A stretch of DNA of 64,000 nt from Sorex araneus (GCF_027595985.1 NC_073308.1:13732511-13796510), one strand, 5' to 3'; counted from the stretch's first letter, positions 40,563 through 51,576 are shown. Notes: generated by a model not told the origin, from the sequence alone. Program-made: numbers and translations.

Positions 40563-41496
40563 AAGGTATGGCGCTATTTCCCTATTTGTGTCTCTGCTGC
40601 CAGGGACAAAGGCCAGTTGCCCCCACTGGAACAACACAATGGAAGCCAGTGGGAGTCGGGGGGTTTCAGTCTCCTGGTGGAGTGTCTGCTGAGTCCGTGT
40701 GTCTGGAGCTGAAATCTTTGCAGAGTTAAGAAAGTGTGTGCAGTCTGGTGGCGACCACCTGCGGTAAACCCCAGGCCCACAGATCAAGGGCCTGTCCCCA
40801 GGACAATGGTCCTACCCTCTCATGATCGCGTAGCTTCAGGGACCCTCACGTCTCCCTCGGTTTCCTTAGTCTCCTCCAACTGTCTGCAGAACTCAGGAAA
40901 GCACTGTGCTTCATGGTTACAGATTTCTTACAACAGATATAAGTGAGAACCAGGGTCAAGTGATGAGTTGCATAAGTTGGGGGTGGCCCGGGTTTCTCCC
41001 CAGTGGGACCTTGCATACCACCTTTGTATGGAACCCAGATAAGTGCCCATCTCACACATTGAAGTGTTTGCCAACCAGGAAGCAGTCTAGGCTTCAGGCA
41101 CCCAGAGTTTTGATAGGGGGTTGTCACGTATGCAAGATGAATCAAATTCACATGCTCAGGCACCTCGATCCTTTCTTCCCTGTAAAGCTTGACTGGTTAT
41201 CATCTGTCTCAAATCCTCAGCCCCCTTCACAGGGTGGATTTTCTGGTGTGACCAGCCCTGCTCCTGAGCCATTCGTAACTCACCAATTCATTCACTACTC
41301 TGAGCGCCCCACCTCAATTAACAGAACCAAGGAGCTCCATCCCCGGGACCCAGGACAAAGACCAGACAAGTTCTTTATTATACACCATGTGTTCTCAGAT
41401 TGAAACATCATAACAAATACAGTAACCCAAAGACAAAAGAAAAATATCAAGGAAAGAAGGCCAAGGAAAGAAGGCCAAGGAAAGAAGGCCGGAAAC
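40563..41496. other. Unassigned intergenic stretch
   Basis: No repeat or gene recognised; it ends in AAGG-rich units (41450-41490). Confidence 0.4.
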
Positions 41497-41604
41497 CTCT
41501 TCCTCTTCCTCCTCCTCCTCCTCCTCCTCCTCCTCCTCTTCCTTTTCCTCTTCTTCTTCTTCTTCTTCTTCTTCTTCTTCTTCTTCTTCTTCTTCTTCTT
41601 CTTC

Positions 41605-41636
<32 letters not shown>

Positions 41637-42030
41637 CTTCTTCTTCTTCTTCTTCTTCTTCTTCTTCTTCTTCTTCTTCTTCTTCTTCTTCTTCTTCTTC
41701 TTCTCCTCCTCCTCCTCCTCCTTCTCCTTCTCTTCCTCCTCCTCCTCCTCCTCCTCCTCCTCCTCCTCTTCTTCTTCTTCTTCTTCTTCTTCTTCTTCTG
41801 CTTCTTCTTCTTCTCCTCCTCCTCCTTCTTCTTCTCCTCCTCCTCCTCCTCCTCCCCCCTCCTCCTCCTCCTTCTCCTCCCCCCTCCTTCTCCTCCTCCT
41901 CCTCTTCTTCTTCTTCCTTCTTCTTCTTCTCCTCCTTCTCCTCCCCCCCTCCTCCTCCTCCTCCTCTTCTTCTCCTCCCCCCCGTCCTCCTCCTCCTCCT
42001 CTTCTTCTTCTCCTCCTCCTCCTCCTCCTC
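41497..42030 (+). repeat. 535-bp (CTT)n/(CTC)n trinucleotide tract
   Basis: Almost pure polypyrimidine with alternating CTT-rich and CTC-rich blocks. It ends exactly where a minus-strand SINE body begins, so it probably grew from that element's A-rich tail. It creates spurious poly-Leu and poly-Glu/Arg frames. Confidence 0.97.
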
Positions 42031-42118
42031 CTGGGACCATATGGAGTGCCAGGGATCGAATTCAAGTCAGCAGTCTACAAGGCAAATGCCCTATATGCTA
42101 TGCTATAGCTCCAGCCCC
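42031..42118 (-). mobile_element. SOR-type SINE, 5' half, tail replaced by CTT tract
   Basis: 'gggaccatatggagtgccag' to 'tatgctatagctccagcccc'; the 3' half of the SINE is missing. Confidence 0.85.
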
Positions 42119-42129
42119 AAAGTACAATT

Positions 42130-42308
42130 TTGTTTTGTTTTGTTTTTGTCTTGGGGCCACCTGGTGGTGCTCAGGACTTATTCCTGGCTCTGTGCTCAGG
42201 AATCACTCATAGTGGTGCTCAGGGAACCATATGGGGTGCTGAGGACCGAACCTGAGTTGGCGGCATGCAAGTCAAGAGCCCTACCTGCTGTACTATTGCT
42301 CTGGCCCC
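42130..42308 (-). mobile_element. SOR-type SINE
   Basis: Complete, tail reads TTTTG units; 'tgctgtactattgctctggc' head. Confidence 0.9.
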
Positions 42309-42315
42309 CAAGGTG

Positions 42316-42482
42316 GTTTTTGTTTTTTGAGCATCTCTGGCTGTGCTCAAGTCTCACTCCTGGCTCTGACTCAGGGATCAAGCCTGGTGAGTTCAGGGTC
42401 CATGCGTGGTTCTAGAAATCAAACCCAAGTCTGCCCGTGTGAAAGGCAAGTGCCCTGCTTGTTTTACTATCTCTCTGGCTCC
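42316..42482 (-). mobile_element. SOR-type SINE, diverged
   Basis: 'gagcatctctggctgtgctc' to 'gttttactatctctctggct'. Third of three minus-strand copies in a row. Confidence 0.8.
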
Positions 42483-42629
42483 CTCCTTCAAGAGAGCTCT
42501 TAAGGTAAGTTGCCCTATTGAAAGGTAAAGTATAAAACAACAATGGGCTACTTTAGTAATATTTATCTGTTGTCATGAGAAAAGTTGAATTTGTTATTAA
42601 AATTATTCATTAGAAAATGAAAATATTTT

Positions 42630-42828
42630 AGGTACCAGAGTATTAGTATAGCAGTTAAGGTGTTAGCCTTGCACGTGGCCAACCCACATGCAAGGCAAAC
42701 ACAAAAACATTTGATTCTCAGCATCCCATATAGTCCCCTGAACACTACCAGGAGCAATCTCTGGGTGCAGAGCCAGGAGTTAGTCCTGAGTACCACTGGG
42801 TATGGCCCCCAAACGAAAAAACAAACAT
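42630..42828 (+). mobile_element. SOR-type SINE with internal insertion
   Basis: A 30-base insert ('catgcaaggcaaacacaaaa') splits the B-box region; otherwise full-length. Confidence 0.8.
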
Positions 42829-42839
42829 TGTAATACTTT

Positions 42840-42950
42840 GGGGAGGGCAGAGCACTTACCTTTCACAAGTGAAGTCTTGAATTTGATAGAGGACACCATG
42901 TACCCCTCCCCCCAGCACAACAATAACAGCAAACAACAACAACAAGTAAA
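42840..42950 (+). mobile_element. SOR-type SINE fragment
   Basis: 'gcagagcacttacctttcac' and 'cttgaatttgatagaggaca' with an AAC-rich tail. Confidence 0.5.
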
Positions 42951-43024
42951 ACCATTTCTAGGTTGAATTCACAAGCAATGCTGGTGCAGGGGAGACTAGA
43001 GTGACTTCCGGAAATATCTGGCCA

Positions 43025-43183
43025 ACTGGGCTGGACCAGCAGTGCAATGCTTGGGCCTGGCAATAAGATGATGCTCAGGCCCAGGAGTGCTAGGGACTAT
43101 CAGGACCAAATCTGGGGTGCTCAGAGGCCATGTTGTGCTTAAGAATAAACTTGAACTTGTGCCCCTGAGCTATCTCCCCAGTC
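43025..43183 (-). mobile_element. SOR-type SINE, very diverged
   Basis: 'ctcaggcccaggagtgctag' to 'cctgagctatctccccagtc'. Confidence 0.5.
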
Positions 43184-43486
43184 CATAAAATGATTTCTAC
43201 TGTAAATTATTCCAAGCAACAAATGAAAATGATTTCTGATGTACATCATTTCCAAATACACCTTATCCCTCCCTTCTTACCAGAGTTCAAGGTCAACATA
43301 ATACACTCTTAGATAGTGAGAGTCCGGGGGGTATGAGGGGCTGCTGGCTTTTTGCACCAACCTTATGTCATTCCACTCCTGCATTTATACTTCTCTCAGT
43401 TAATACCATTTCTGCCTTTTACCATTTATTAAGCTTCTTCATTGGTTACTGCATTAAACTTGCATTTGTTTAAATATATTTTTGTT

Positions 43487-43665
43487 GGGGCTGGAGAGAT
43501 AGCACAGCGGGTAGGGCGTTTGCCTTGCACGAGGCCGACCCGGGTTCAAATCCCAGCATCCCATATGGTCCCCTGAGCACGGCCAGAGGTAATTCCTGAG
43601 TGCAGAGCCAGGAGTAACCCCTGTGCATCGCCAGGTGTGATCCAAAAAGCAAAAAAAAAAAAAAA
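43487..43665 (+). mobile_element. Young full-length SOR-type SINE
   Basis: Near-consensus with A-tail; forms an inverted pair with the next element (2-bp spacing). Confidence 0.95.
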
Positions 43666-43667
43666 TT

Positions 43668-43844
43668 TTGTTTTGTTTTGTTGGGGGGGGGTCATACTCA
43701 ATGATGTTTAGGGATTACTTCTGGCTCTGCACTCAGGAATTGTCTCTGCTGGTGCTCAGGGGACAATATGGGATGTTGGGGATCAAACCCAGGTTGGTGG
43801 CGTTCAAGGAAAGCCCTGCGTTCTGTACTATCTCTCCAGCCCCA
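43668..43844 (-). mobile_element. SOR-type SINE, inverted partner
   Basis: Complete minus-strand copy starting in TTTTG units and a G-run, tail-to-tail with its neighbour. Confidence 0.9.
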
Positions 43845-44439
43845 ACATTTGTTTGAATATGGATCATGGATTTTCCTCCATCTTCCTAACATCTGTAGCT
43901 CATTTGCTCCATGGAGCAGGTAATATTTTCCCCAAGTGGGCACCACAGTAAATCCCACCCAACATGCTTTCCTTGTAACGTAGTATTGATGCTCTCCCAC
44001 TTATGTTGGCTCTTGCATTTGAATGGGGCCACTCTGCTTTGTAACTTCCAAAGACCTGAAAAATGACAGAATTTCCACACGACTCAGAGGAATGCTGATT
44101 CTTGTAGCCTGATTGCCAGGCCCTCAGGAAAGGAGAACCCCAGGGAGCGGAGATGATCTGATCTGCAGACAGCATCCCTCCTGCCCCCCCCCCCCCCCGC
44201 CCTGTCCCCGCCCTGGGCCCAGCTGCCAGGACGCATCTCCCTGCGTAAGGGTGAGCAGGTGAGCAAGTGAGCGCTCAGACATTTCCTGCTCCACTTGGTG
44301 CATGCAGGGGGCACCAGGGACAAAACTCACAGCCAGCCGCGTGCTTGCAGAGCAGGACTTGGAAGCCAAAGCCAGTAGCCACTCAGCTGTCCCCACAACT
44401 CCCTCCCTAAACGTTCTAGAGTTCAAACTCCAGGTGAAC
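43845..44439. other. Unassigned intergenic stretch
   Basis: C-run at 44185-44199; no gene or repeat recognised. Confidence 0.4.
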
Positions 44440-44590
44440 TCATTTAAAAGCTGGGAGACCTCAGGCAAATTAGCCTTTCTGAGCTTTGATTTCTTCATCT
44501 GTAAATGAGGCTAACATTTCAGGGCTCTGAATGAACCCTGTGAAGTGTTCAACACAGGGTCTGGCTCATCACGGCCACTCAGTAAACGTG
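44440..44590 (+). mobile_element. MIR
   Basis: 'gagctttgatttcttcatct', 'gtaaatgaggctaacatttc' and 'actcagtaaacgtg' follow the sense MIR order. Confidence 0.85.
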
Positions 44591-44893
44591 AAACGACCTT
44601 TCTTCTTCCACTTTCGAGTCAGAACCCCCTCCTTTCAGTTGTGAAATGTGCTGGGACAAAGATCCTGTGACTGGAGGTCAAAAGGCTCTTTCTCGTATTA
44701 CTCACCCCTTCAAAAGAGTTCTCTGCCTTCGGGGTTTGCACCTTGCAAAGGAAAAACCAGCCTGCATGGGTTGGGAGAGGCCTGGTGGCCCTACCAGCCT
44801 CTGCCTTTGCCCTTTCCCCAAACTGGCCAAAACTGAAAGAAAAGGATTCAGAATCATAACCAGGAAAGAAGTGTATTAGAAATCCACAAATAA

Positions 44894-45056
44894 AGGGGCT
44901 GGAGAGATAGTACAGGGGTAGGGAGCTTGCATTGTATGCAGAAGACCCAGGTTCAATCCCCAGATTGGTCCCCAGATCCTGCCAGGAGTAATTTCTGAGT
45001 GCAGAGCCAGAAGTAAGCCCTGAGCATTGCCAGGTATGACCCCCCCCCCACCAAAA
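44894..45056 (+). mobile_element. SOR-type SINE feeding a GAAA microsatellite
   Basis: Full-length with a short deletion after the B-box ('caatccccagattggtcccc'). A C-run and then GAAGG/GAAA replace the A-tail. Confidence 0.9.
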
Positions 45057-45218
<162 letters not shown>

Positions 45219-45224
45219 GTCACA

Positions 45225-45325
45225 AGTAGGGGACATTTCAGGGGCCTTGCAAGCACAAGACCAAGAGTTTGATCCTAGCTCTATCCCCACAGCTGCCAAG
45301 TGCCATCCTGGCAGCACCACAAAGT
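45225..45325 (+). mobile_element. Degenerate SINE fragment
   Basis: 'ggccttgcaagcacaagacc', 'gagtttgatcctagctctat'. Confidence 0.4.
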
Positions 45326-45532
45326 GTTTCCTTCTCTGATGCACTGAAATAAAGTGAGCAACCTTGATCATTGCAACAAAAAATAATTAGATCAGACAGC
45401 AAAATGAATTGAAACGGGCAATAAAGGCGAAGAAGCCAGCAGGCTGAAGAGATAGCAACAGGGTCGGGTGCTAAACAGGCAATGCAATAAACACAGGAAA
45501 GGAAACTAAAAATTAATAACAGAGAAAACAGC

Positions 45533-45694
45533 AGTCCAGAGAGCTAGCAAGAGGGTAGAGCACTTGCCTTGCATGAGGCCAACCTGGGTTCAATCCCCGG
45601 CATCCCATGTGGACCCCCCAGCACCACCAGGAGTGATCTCGGAGTGTAAGCCAGGAGTAAGTCCTGAGCACTTCTGGGTGTGCCCCTAAGACAA
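45533..45694 (+). mobile_element. SOR-type SINE
   Basis: 'agtccagagagctagcaaga' to 'tgggtgtgcccctaagacaa', with a small body deletion. Confidence 0.8.
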
Positions 45695-45785
45695 GACAAG
45701 AACGAAAGAAGGAACAAGCACACAGCACAGGCGTGATCCGGACAGCATCAGAGACACCACCTCACGGCCAGGCCTCTCTTGTTTT

Positions 45786-45935
45786 AAGAGAGAGTACGAT
45801 GGTAGGGCACTGGTCTTGCACACCCACAACATGGGTTTGATAGTCTGGTCCCCTGAGCCCCTCCAGCAGTGCTCCCTGAGTGCAGAGTCAGGAGTAAGCC
45901 CCGGGCACAGCCAGATGTGGGCTCAAACTCAAAAC
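45786..45935 (+). mobile_element. SOR-type SINE, internally deleted
   Basis: 'gtagggcactggtcttgcac', B-box 'atgggtttgatag', then 'tctggtcccctgagcccctc'. Confidence 0.75.
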
Positions 45936-46189
45936 AATAAGAGCTGAATGAAAAAAAGGAACCCTTCGGATCCCAAGCTGCACAAAACATAAATCGGGCC
46001 AGTTCTCCATCCCCTGCACCCTCATGCCGCCTTGGGAAAGGCCAGTCTTCACACAAAAGCCTGCAGCTCCAGGCCCGGCCCTTCCCTCTGCGCACAGGGA
46101 CTGGAAGGGTGGGCACAGCCTCCAGTCTGGGTGCCCACAGTTCTCTGACAAGGTGCTGTCACTGGGGCATTGTTCTTCCCCCTTCCTGG

Positions 46190-46320
46190 GGGTGGGGTAG
46201 GGGAGGTCACAGCTGGTGTGTCAGGGCTTACTCTTGGCCCTGCACTCAGGGCTCAGGTGGACGTCTGGGGATGGAACCCTTGTGCAGAGCAAACACCCCA
46301 CCCCTCCTGCCGTCTCTGTT
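46190..46320 (-). mobile_element. SOR-type SINE, diverged
   Basis: 'cagggcttactcttggccct' to 'ccacccctcctgccgtctct'. Confidence 0.55.
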
Positions 46321-46757
46321 CACACTCGGGCTGCTCACTCTGGGGTTCCTTACCGGAAGATCTGATCCAGCAGGTGTGTGAAACTGCCCTTTCCAGGGTG
46401 GGGCGCCTGAGACCCACTGAATTAGGAACTGGAACGGTGGTCTCAGGGTGACGCCTCGCTTCAGGGTCCTGCTGGGAAGGGGAGTCTCCTGACTCTTGGA
46501 TTGAGACCCTCTTTGTCTCGGAGGACTCATTCCTCAAAGGGTTTCTCCAAGCCCGAAGGCTGCAGGCAATTTTCCTTCTGGAAAACTGTTGGGGGGGGGG
46601 CAAGAGGCTGGGATTGAAACTCCCCAGCCCCACCCTGGGGGTCTCACAGCCACCAAATGAAAGAGCAGGCCAGCAGAGGGGTCTGCCCCCGGCGAGATTC
46701 CATCCTGGCTCCAGCCTCGCTCCCTGCATTTCCTCTGCTCCCACTGCTCTGGGCAGT
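46321..46757. other. Unassigned intergenic stretch
   Basis: G-run at 46591-46600; otherwise unique-looking. Confidence 0.4.
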
Positions 46758-47018
46758 GTGTGTGTGTGTGTGTGTGTGTGCGCGTGTGTGTACTGTGGTG
46801 TGTGTGTGCGTGTGTGTACTGTGGTGTGTGTGTGTGTGTGCGTGTGTGTGTGTACTGTGGGGTGTGTGTGTGTGTGTGTGTGTGTGTACTGTGGTGTGTG
46901 TGTGCGTGTGTGTACTGTGGTGTGTGTGTGTGTGTGTGCGTGTGTGTACTGTGGTGTGTGTGTGTGGTGTGTATGGGTGTGTGGGGTGTGTGTATGTATG
47001 TGTGAGTGTGGGTGTGGG
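46758..47018 (+). repeat. (TG)n tract with six TACTGTGG interruptions
   Basis: TACTGTGG starts at 46791, 46817, 46853, 46887, 46913 and 46947, giving spacings 26, 36, 34, 26, 34. This suggests a higher-order unit of about 60 bases inside a TG microsatellite. Confidence 0.9.
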
Positions 47019-47751
47019 GACTGGACTTTCCCGCACTCTCCCAGTGTGCGATGTTCCTCTTCCCGTCTCCTACTCACTTCTCAATCCGACCCGGAGCCAG
47101 AAAGAACCTGGGCCTTCCGAATAGCCATCCTCTGGGTCAATATGGAAATTCTCATCATGACCAGCAACCCAACTTTGAATCATGATGGTCAAAGATCTAT
47201 AGTGTGAGAGATACCGTTTCAGGAGCTGGAGAGATGTGCAGGAGTGAAAGTGTGGGCCTTGCTGCAGCCCTGGAGGAACACCCCACCCTGTGTGTGGCGG
47301 GGGACGAGCCACACCTGCTCACCCAAGGGTGCCCCCGCCCCATCTCCTGGATGCCGCTTCAGAGTGCTCATGTTAGGGCTGGGGATACATGAAGGGTAGA
47401 ACACTGGGTCCTACCCAGGCACCACAAAACAGTGGCAACCACACACCCAGTGTGTGAGGCCGTGGGTCCAACCTCTTCTCCATTTTAAAGTAGGACCCAG
47501 CCTACAGAGCGTGGCCGAAGGCTTGCCCTGCATCCGTAGGTCCTGGACCCCACTCCCAGCACGACTAGGTAAATAGATAAAGTGTGTAATTTGGTAGCAC
47601 TGAACATAGTCACATCTGTGAGATCACCACTATTTAGTTCCTGACTGTTTTCACCCCCTCAAAGATAACGCCGTACCCATGAGCAGGCACTCCCCGGCCC
47701 CCACTCTGCTTCCTCTCCTGTGGATCTATCTGGATACTTCATGGCCATATA
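47019..47751. other. Unassigned stretch with worn SINE traces
   Basis: 'caggagctggagagatgtgc' at 47219 is a SINE head remnant; nothing else recognised. Confidence 0.4.
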
Positions 47752-47905
47752 CACAGACACACACACATACACACACACACACAAACACAAACACACACAG
47801 TGAGACACACGAATACACACACGGAGACCCAGAGACAGACACAGAGAGACACACATACACAGACACATACAGACACAGACACAGACACACAGACACAGAC
47901 ACACA

Positions 47906-47938
<33 letters not shown>
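47752..47938 (+). repeat. (CA)n/(ACAGAC)n repeat
   Basis: CA units mixed with ACAGACAC and GAGACAC units, ending in a pure CA run. Confidence 0.95.
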
Positions 47939-47940
<2 letters not shown>

Positions 47941-48065
47941 CCCTTTTGGGTCAGTCATCTTCATGCTGCCTAATATTTTCAAGGTTCAATCATGCTGTAG
48001 CTCAGATCAGAATTTCATTCTTTTTTATTTATTTACTAGCTTATTGACATGTTGAAAACGTGCAT

Positions 48066-48239
48066 TTAGGGGCAGGGGAAATAATTCAGCAGGTAGGGTT
48101 CTTGTCTTGCACGTACTCTAGCTGGGTGTCACTCTCTGCGTTCCATGTGGTCCCTTGAGCCCTGCCAGGAGTGACCCCAGAGTGTAGAACCAGAAGTTAA
48201 CCCTGAGCCAAGTTTGGCCCCAAGAGAAGAAAAGAAAAA
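48066..48239 (+). mobile_element. SOR-type SINE, diverged
   Basis: 'ggggcaggggaaataattca' to 'agtttggccccaagagaaga'. Confidence 0.75.
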
Positions 48240-48254
48240 GCCATTAGAATAGAC

Positions 48255-48660
48255 AGCTGGTTGGTTTAGGTGGCGCCTTTATTGGCAAGGGTCAGAGCAT
48301 GAACACAGGCCCGTCTCTCAGGGCCCTGCTCAGGTCAGAGTGCTCCTGGGCCCTGACCCCGCAGGACCACAGGGTGCCACTGTCTGCCTTCAGGGCTGAC
48401 TCTGGAGCCTGGGGAAGTGCAGGGTGTGTGGGGGCCCAGCTGTGCCTCAGGGGGTCCTCTTCCCAGGATGTGGGGCTGCCTTGTTTGGGCCTTGGGAAGG
48501 TGTGGGGGGGGGGGCAGGGGAGAGAGGGGGAGGGAGAGGTAGGAAGAGGGGAGCGGGAGAGAGGCTGCAGGTGCCTTTCCATGCTGCTTTCTTGGCTCCC
48601 GAAGCTCCGGCTTGGACTCCAGCTTAGGGAGGCCCAGATCTTCTGGCTTTGGTGCCATCT
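48255..48660 (-). other. Possible terminal exon or 3'-end-like segment, unidentified
   Basis: On the minus strand a frame open from 48582 ends in TGA (48292-48294). An AATAAA (48278-48283, context 'ttgccaataaaggcgcca') follows within 10 bases. The layout resembles the very end of an mRNA with a minimal 3' UTR. The predicted peptide (Pro/Ser-rich, ending R-A-L-R-D-G-P-V-F-M-L) matches nothing I know. Chance is quite possible. Confidence 0.25.
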
Positions 48661-48699
48661 TTGGGAAAAAAGTTTCTCACTCCTGTTAAATATTTTTTA

Positions 48700-49071
48700 A
48701 TTTTAGTTCTTGGGCCACACTTGGCAGTGCTCAGGGATTACTCCGGGTTCTGCTCTCAGGAATCACTCCTGGAAGGCTCAGGGCACCACATAAGATGCTC
48801 AGGATCGAGGGGCTGGAGTGATAGCACAGTGGATAGGGCGTTTCGTTTGCCTTGCACACGGCTGATCCATGTTCGATTCCCAGCACCCCATATGGTCCCC
48901 CAAGCACTGACAGAGTGATTCCTGAGTTCAGAGCCAGGAGTAACCCCTGAGCATCGCCAGGTGTGACCCCAAAAAACAAACAAACAAAAAAGATGCTCAG
49001 GATCGAACCCAGGCCCGCCGTGTGCAGGGCTAGCAAGCACCTTACCTGCTGCTGTTCTATCTCTCTGGTCC
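48700..49071 (-). mobile_element. SOR-type SINE split by a younger SINE
   Basis: The minus-strand element runs 48700-48808 and resumes 48991-49071, repeating 'agatgctcaggatcga' at the split as target-site duplication. Confidence 0.9.
48809..48990 (+). mobile_element. SOR-type SINE nested in another SINE
   Basis: Full-length plus-strand copy with a 5-base insert in 'gggcgtttcgtttgccttgc', and a CAAA-rich tail. Confidence 0.95.
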
Positions 49072-49599
49072 CATCTCACTCCCTTTAAAACTCAAACTGG
49101 GTGTCAGTGTATGCATAGACCACCCCTTGTTTATTCACTCATCCATTTCATCCTTTATTCTTTTGAACTTCTTGTTATGTCCCCTACTCCTCACAAAAGT
49201 TCTGGGAGGCAGTGAGGTCGGGTCTTAAGCATCCCTATCAGGATTCTCCCTGCTTGCCGGAAGCAAGCAGGCAGCTCAGGAAGGTAGAATTCCTGTCTAT
49301 TTCCTTGTGGCTGGTTCTGGCTCTGAGGCAGAGGAGCAAAGCCTTAGCTGGGGAGTTTGCTTTGCAGTCACTGGTGGTGTCCACCGAGGTTCTGCAGAGG
49401 CGTGTGATGGCCCAGCAAGTGAGGACCAAAGGGAGCCTAATTCTGTGCACTGACAAAGTTCACCTGTGTCCTCCGTGGCTTAAAAACTTTCCTTTTGGTG
49501 TTCAGGCCACACCCTTCATGGGACACTCCTGGAGGCTGGGTGTGCTATCACGAATCTCCTACGCCCAGCCTGGGTGTGGGGCCCATACATATTTACATA
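49072..49599. other. Unassigned intergenic stretch
   Basis: Minus-strand SINE 3' text may begin near 49500 ('tcaggccacacccttcatgg'), but it is not continuous with the next copy. Confidence 0.4.
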
Positions 49600-49753
49600 T
49601 TTCCAACCCCGTGATGTCAGGACTGAGTCCTGGCTCTGCAGTCAGAGATCACTCTGGCTGTGCTTGGGGGAATATATGGATTTGATCGATCAAACCCCAG
49701 CTCAGCTGTGTGAAAGGCACATGCCCCACGTGCTGAACAATCTCTCCGGCCCC
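49600..49753 (-). mobile_element. SOR-type SINE
   Basis: 'ctgagtcctggctctgcagt' to 'tgctgaacaatctctccggc'. Confidence 0.75.
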
Positions 49754-49774
49754 TAAGACATTTATTTTATTTTT

Positions 49775-49925
49775 TTGTTTGTTCGGTTTTGAGTTTGAGT
49801 TTGGGAGCCACCTCCACTGCTCAGGGGCCACTCCTGGCTTTGTGCTCAGTCCCTCCTCCAGTGGTGTTCTGGGGTCCACGCAGTGCTGGGACTTCCACAT
49901 CTGATGTTTGTGCTCCCATCCCAGC
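49775..49925 (-). mobile_element. SOR-type SINE, 3' part
   Basis: T-rich tail then 'gggagccacctccactgctc' and 'ctcctggctttgtgctcagt'; the head half is unclear. Confidence 0.6.
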
Positions 49926-50151
49926 ACCAACATCCCCTGTCCTGGAGGGAAAGACAAGGAATGAAGGACTCTGGTTCTTCAGCAAAAATCTGCTGAACTT
50001 CGAGAGAGTCTCTTGCTTTCCGCAAGCAGGATTTCATTCCTGCAAAAATAACAACAAAACCACATATTGAAATGTTGGGAAAGCTGAACAACGCAACAAA
50101 ATGGACCCGTAATCTTACACAGCTGCTATTTTGAGGAATTTCCTTTCACAA

Positions 50152-50287
50152 GTTCGTCCTTCCTTCCTTCCTTCCTTCCTTCCTTCCTTCCTTCCTTCCT
50201 TCCTTCCTTCCTTCCTTCCTTCCTTCCTTCCTTCCTCCCTCCCTTCCTTCCTTCCTTCCTTCCTTCCTTCCTTCCTTCCTTCCTTCC
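50152..50287 (+). repeat. (TTCC)n microsatellite
   Basis: About 34 units with one CCCTCCC interruption at 50235. Confidence 0.97.
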
Positions 50288-50346
50288 TCCTTTTCTTCTT
50301 TCCTCCGTGCCTTGTCATTTTCTACCTTTTTGCTTACATTTGTTCT

Positions 50347-50350
<4 letters not shown>

Positions 50351-50391
<41 letters not shown>
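50351..50391 (+). repeat. (TG)n microsatellite
   Basis: About 20 TG units, 60 bp after the TTCC repeat. Confidence 0.95.
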
Positions 50392-50489
50392 GAACACCTG
50401 GTGATGGTGTGAAAGAGGAGGTTGCATGTAAGGTACAGGGATCACACCTGGGGAGCTGGAGTGTTCTGTGCTGTGGACGGTGCCCAACA

Positions 50490-51215
50490 CACATCAATAA
50501 AATCTTACTATGCAGCTGTTAGGAAAGATGAAGTCATGAAATTTGCTTATAAGTGAATGGACATGGAGAGTATCATGCTAAGTGGAATGAGTCAGAAAGG
50601 GAGGGACAGACATAGAATGACTGCACTCACTTGTGAAATATAAAATAACATAACTTGAGACTGACATCCAAGAACAGTATATGTAAGGACCAGGAAGATT
50701 GTTCCATAGAGGAACACTCCTCTCTGCCTCATGGGCGGAGAGGAGAAAGCAGCTGGAATAGAGAAGGGATCATGAAGAAAATGATGGTTAGAAGGATCAG
50801 TCAGGATGGGAGATGTGTGCTGAAAGTAGATAAAGGACCAAACACGATGACCTCTCAGTGTCTCTATTGCAAACCATAATGCCCAAAAGTATAGAGAGAG
50901 TATGGGGAAATTGTCTGCCATGGAGGCAGGGGGAGGCTGGGAAAGAGGGGGATATACTGGGGATATTGGTGGTAGGGGGTGTACATTGGTGGAGGGATGG
51001 GTGTTTGATCACTGTGAGATTGTAACCCAAACATGAAAGCTTATAACTGCATCTCACAGTGATTCGATGAAAAAAAAAAAAAACCTGAATGGACACTGGT
51101 GGAGGGATGGGTTCTCGAACATTGTATGAGGGAAACACAAGGATGAAGATGGGTAAATTTGTAACTGTACCCTCATGGTGACTCACTTATTAAAAAATAA
51201 AATTTTTTAAAAAAT
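50490..51215 (+). mobile_element. L1 3' region, two tails in tandem
   Basis: 'agatgaagtcatgaaatttg', 'tggagagtatcatgctaagt' and 'ggaatgagtcagaaagggag' are typical L1 3' UTR-region text. The 3' end 'tggtggagggatgggtgttt' ... A-run (51069-51081) is followed by a second, similar 3' end ('ggacactggtggagggatgg' to 51180) with its own A-rich tail. Confidence 0.8.
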
Positions 51216-51427
51216 TAAAAAAATTAAAAAAAGAAAAAAAAAGAAAAAAACCCAAAAACCTCAGATTGAGCCTCAGCCCAGTCCCCAGCAGGTTTTCAGA
51301 TAACCTGTTGGCTTACTGCAAAGACAACTATCACAAACCTTTCTCATATTTCCCCCAATTTTTTAATACCTTGTTTTCAGAGTTGAGATTATATCAGATG
51401 TAAGTTCTTTCGGTATATATGTTTTTC

Positions 51428-51576
51428 ATTTTCCATTTTGGCTTAGTGGTCGTACCCAGCTCCGTGCTCAGGGCCACTCTCGGTGGGGCTCAGGGGACCA
51501 GACACAGTGCTGGGCTGGACTCGCCATGTCCGGCATGGGAGGCAAGGCCTTTACATCGTGCCGCCTCTCCAGCCCT
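51428..51576 (-). mobile_element. SOR-type SINE, diverged
   Basis: 'ggtcgtacccagctccgtgc' to 'catcgtgccgcctctccagc'. Confidence 0.7.

Noticed and set aside
41400..42212. 270-codon frame with more than 100 consecutive Leu codons, and its Glu/Arg antisense
   Set aside because: It is a translation of the CTT/CTC microsatellite, not a protein gene.
46253..47207. Long Cys-Val and Thr-His repeat frames
   Set aside because: They are readings of the TG/CA repeat in different frames.
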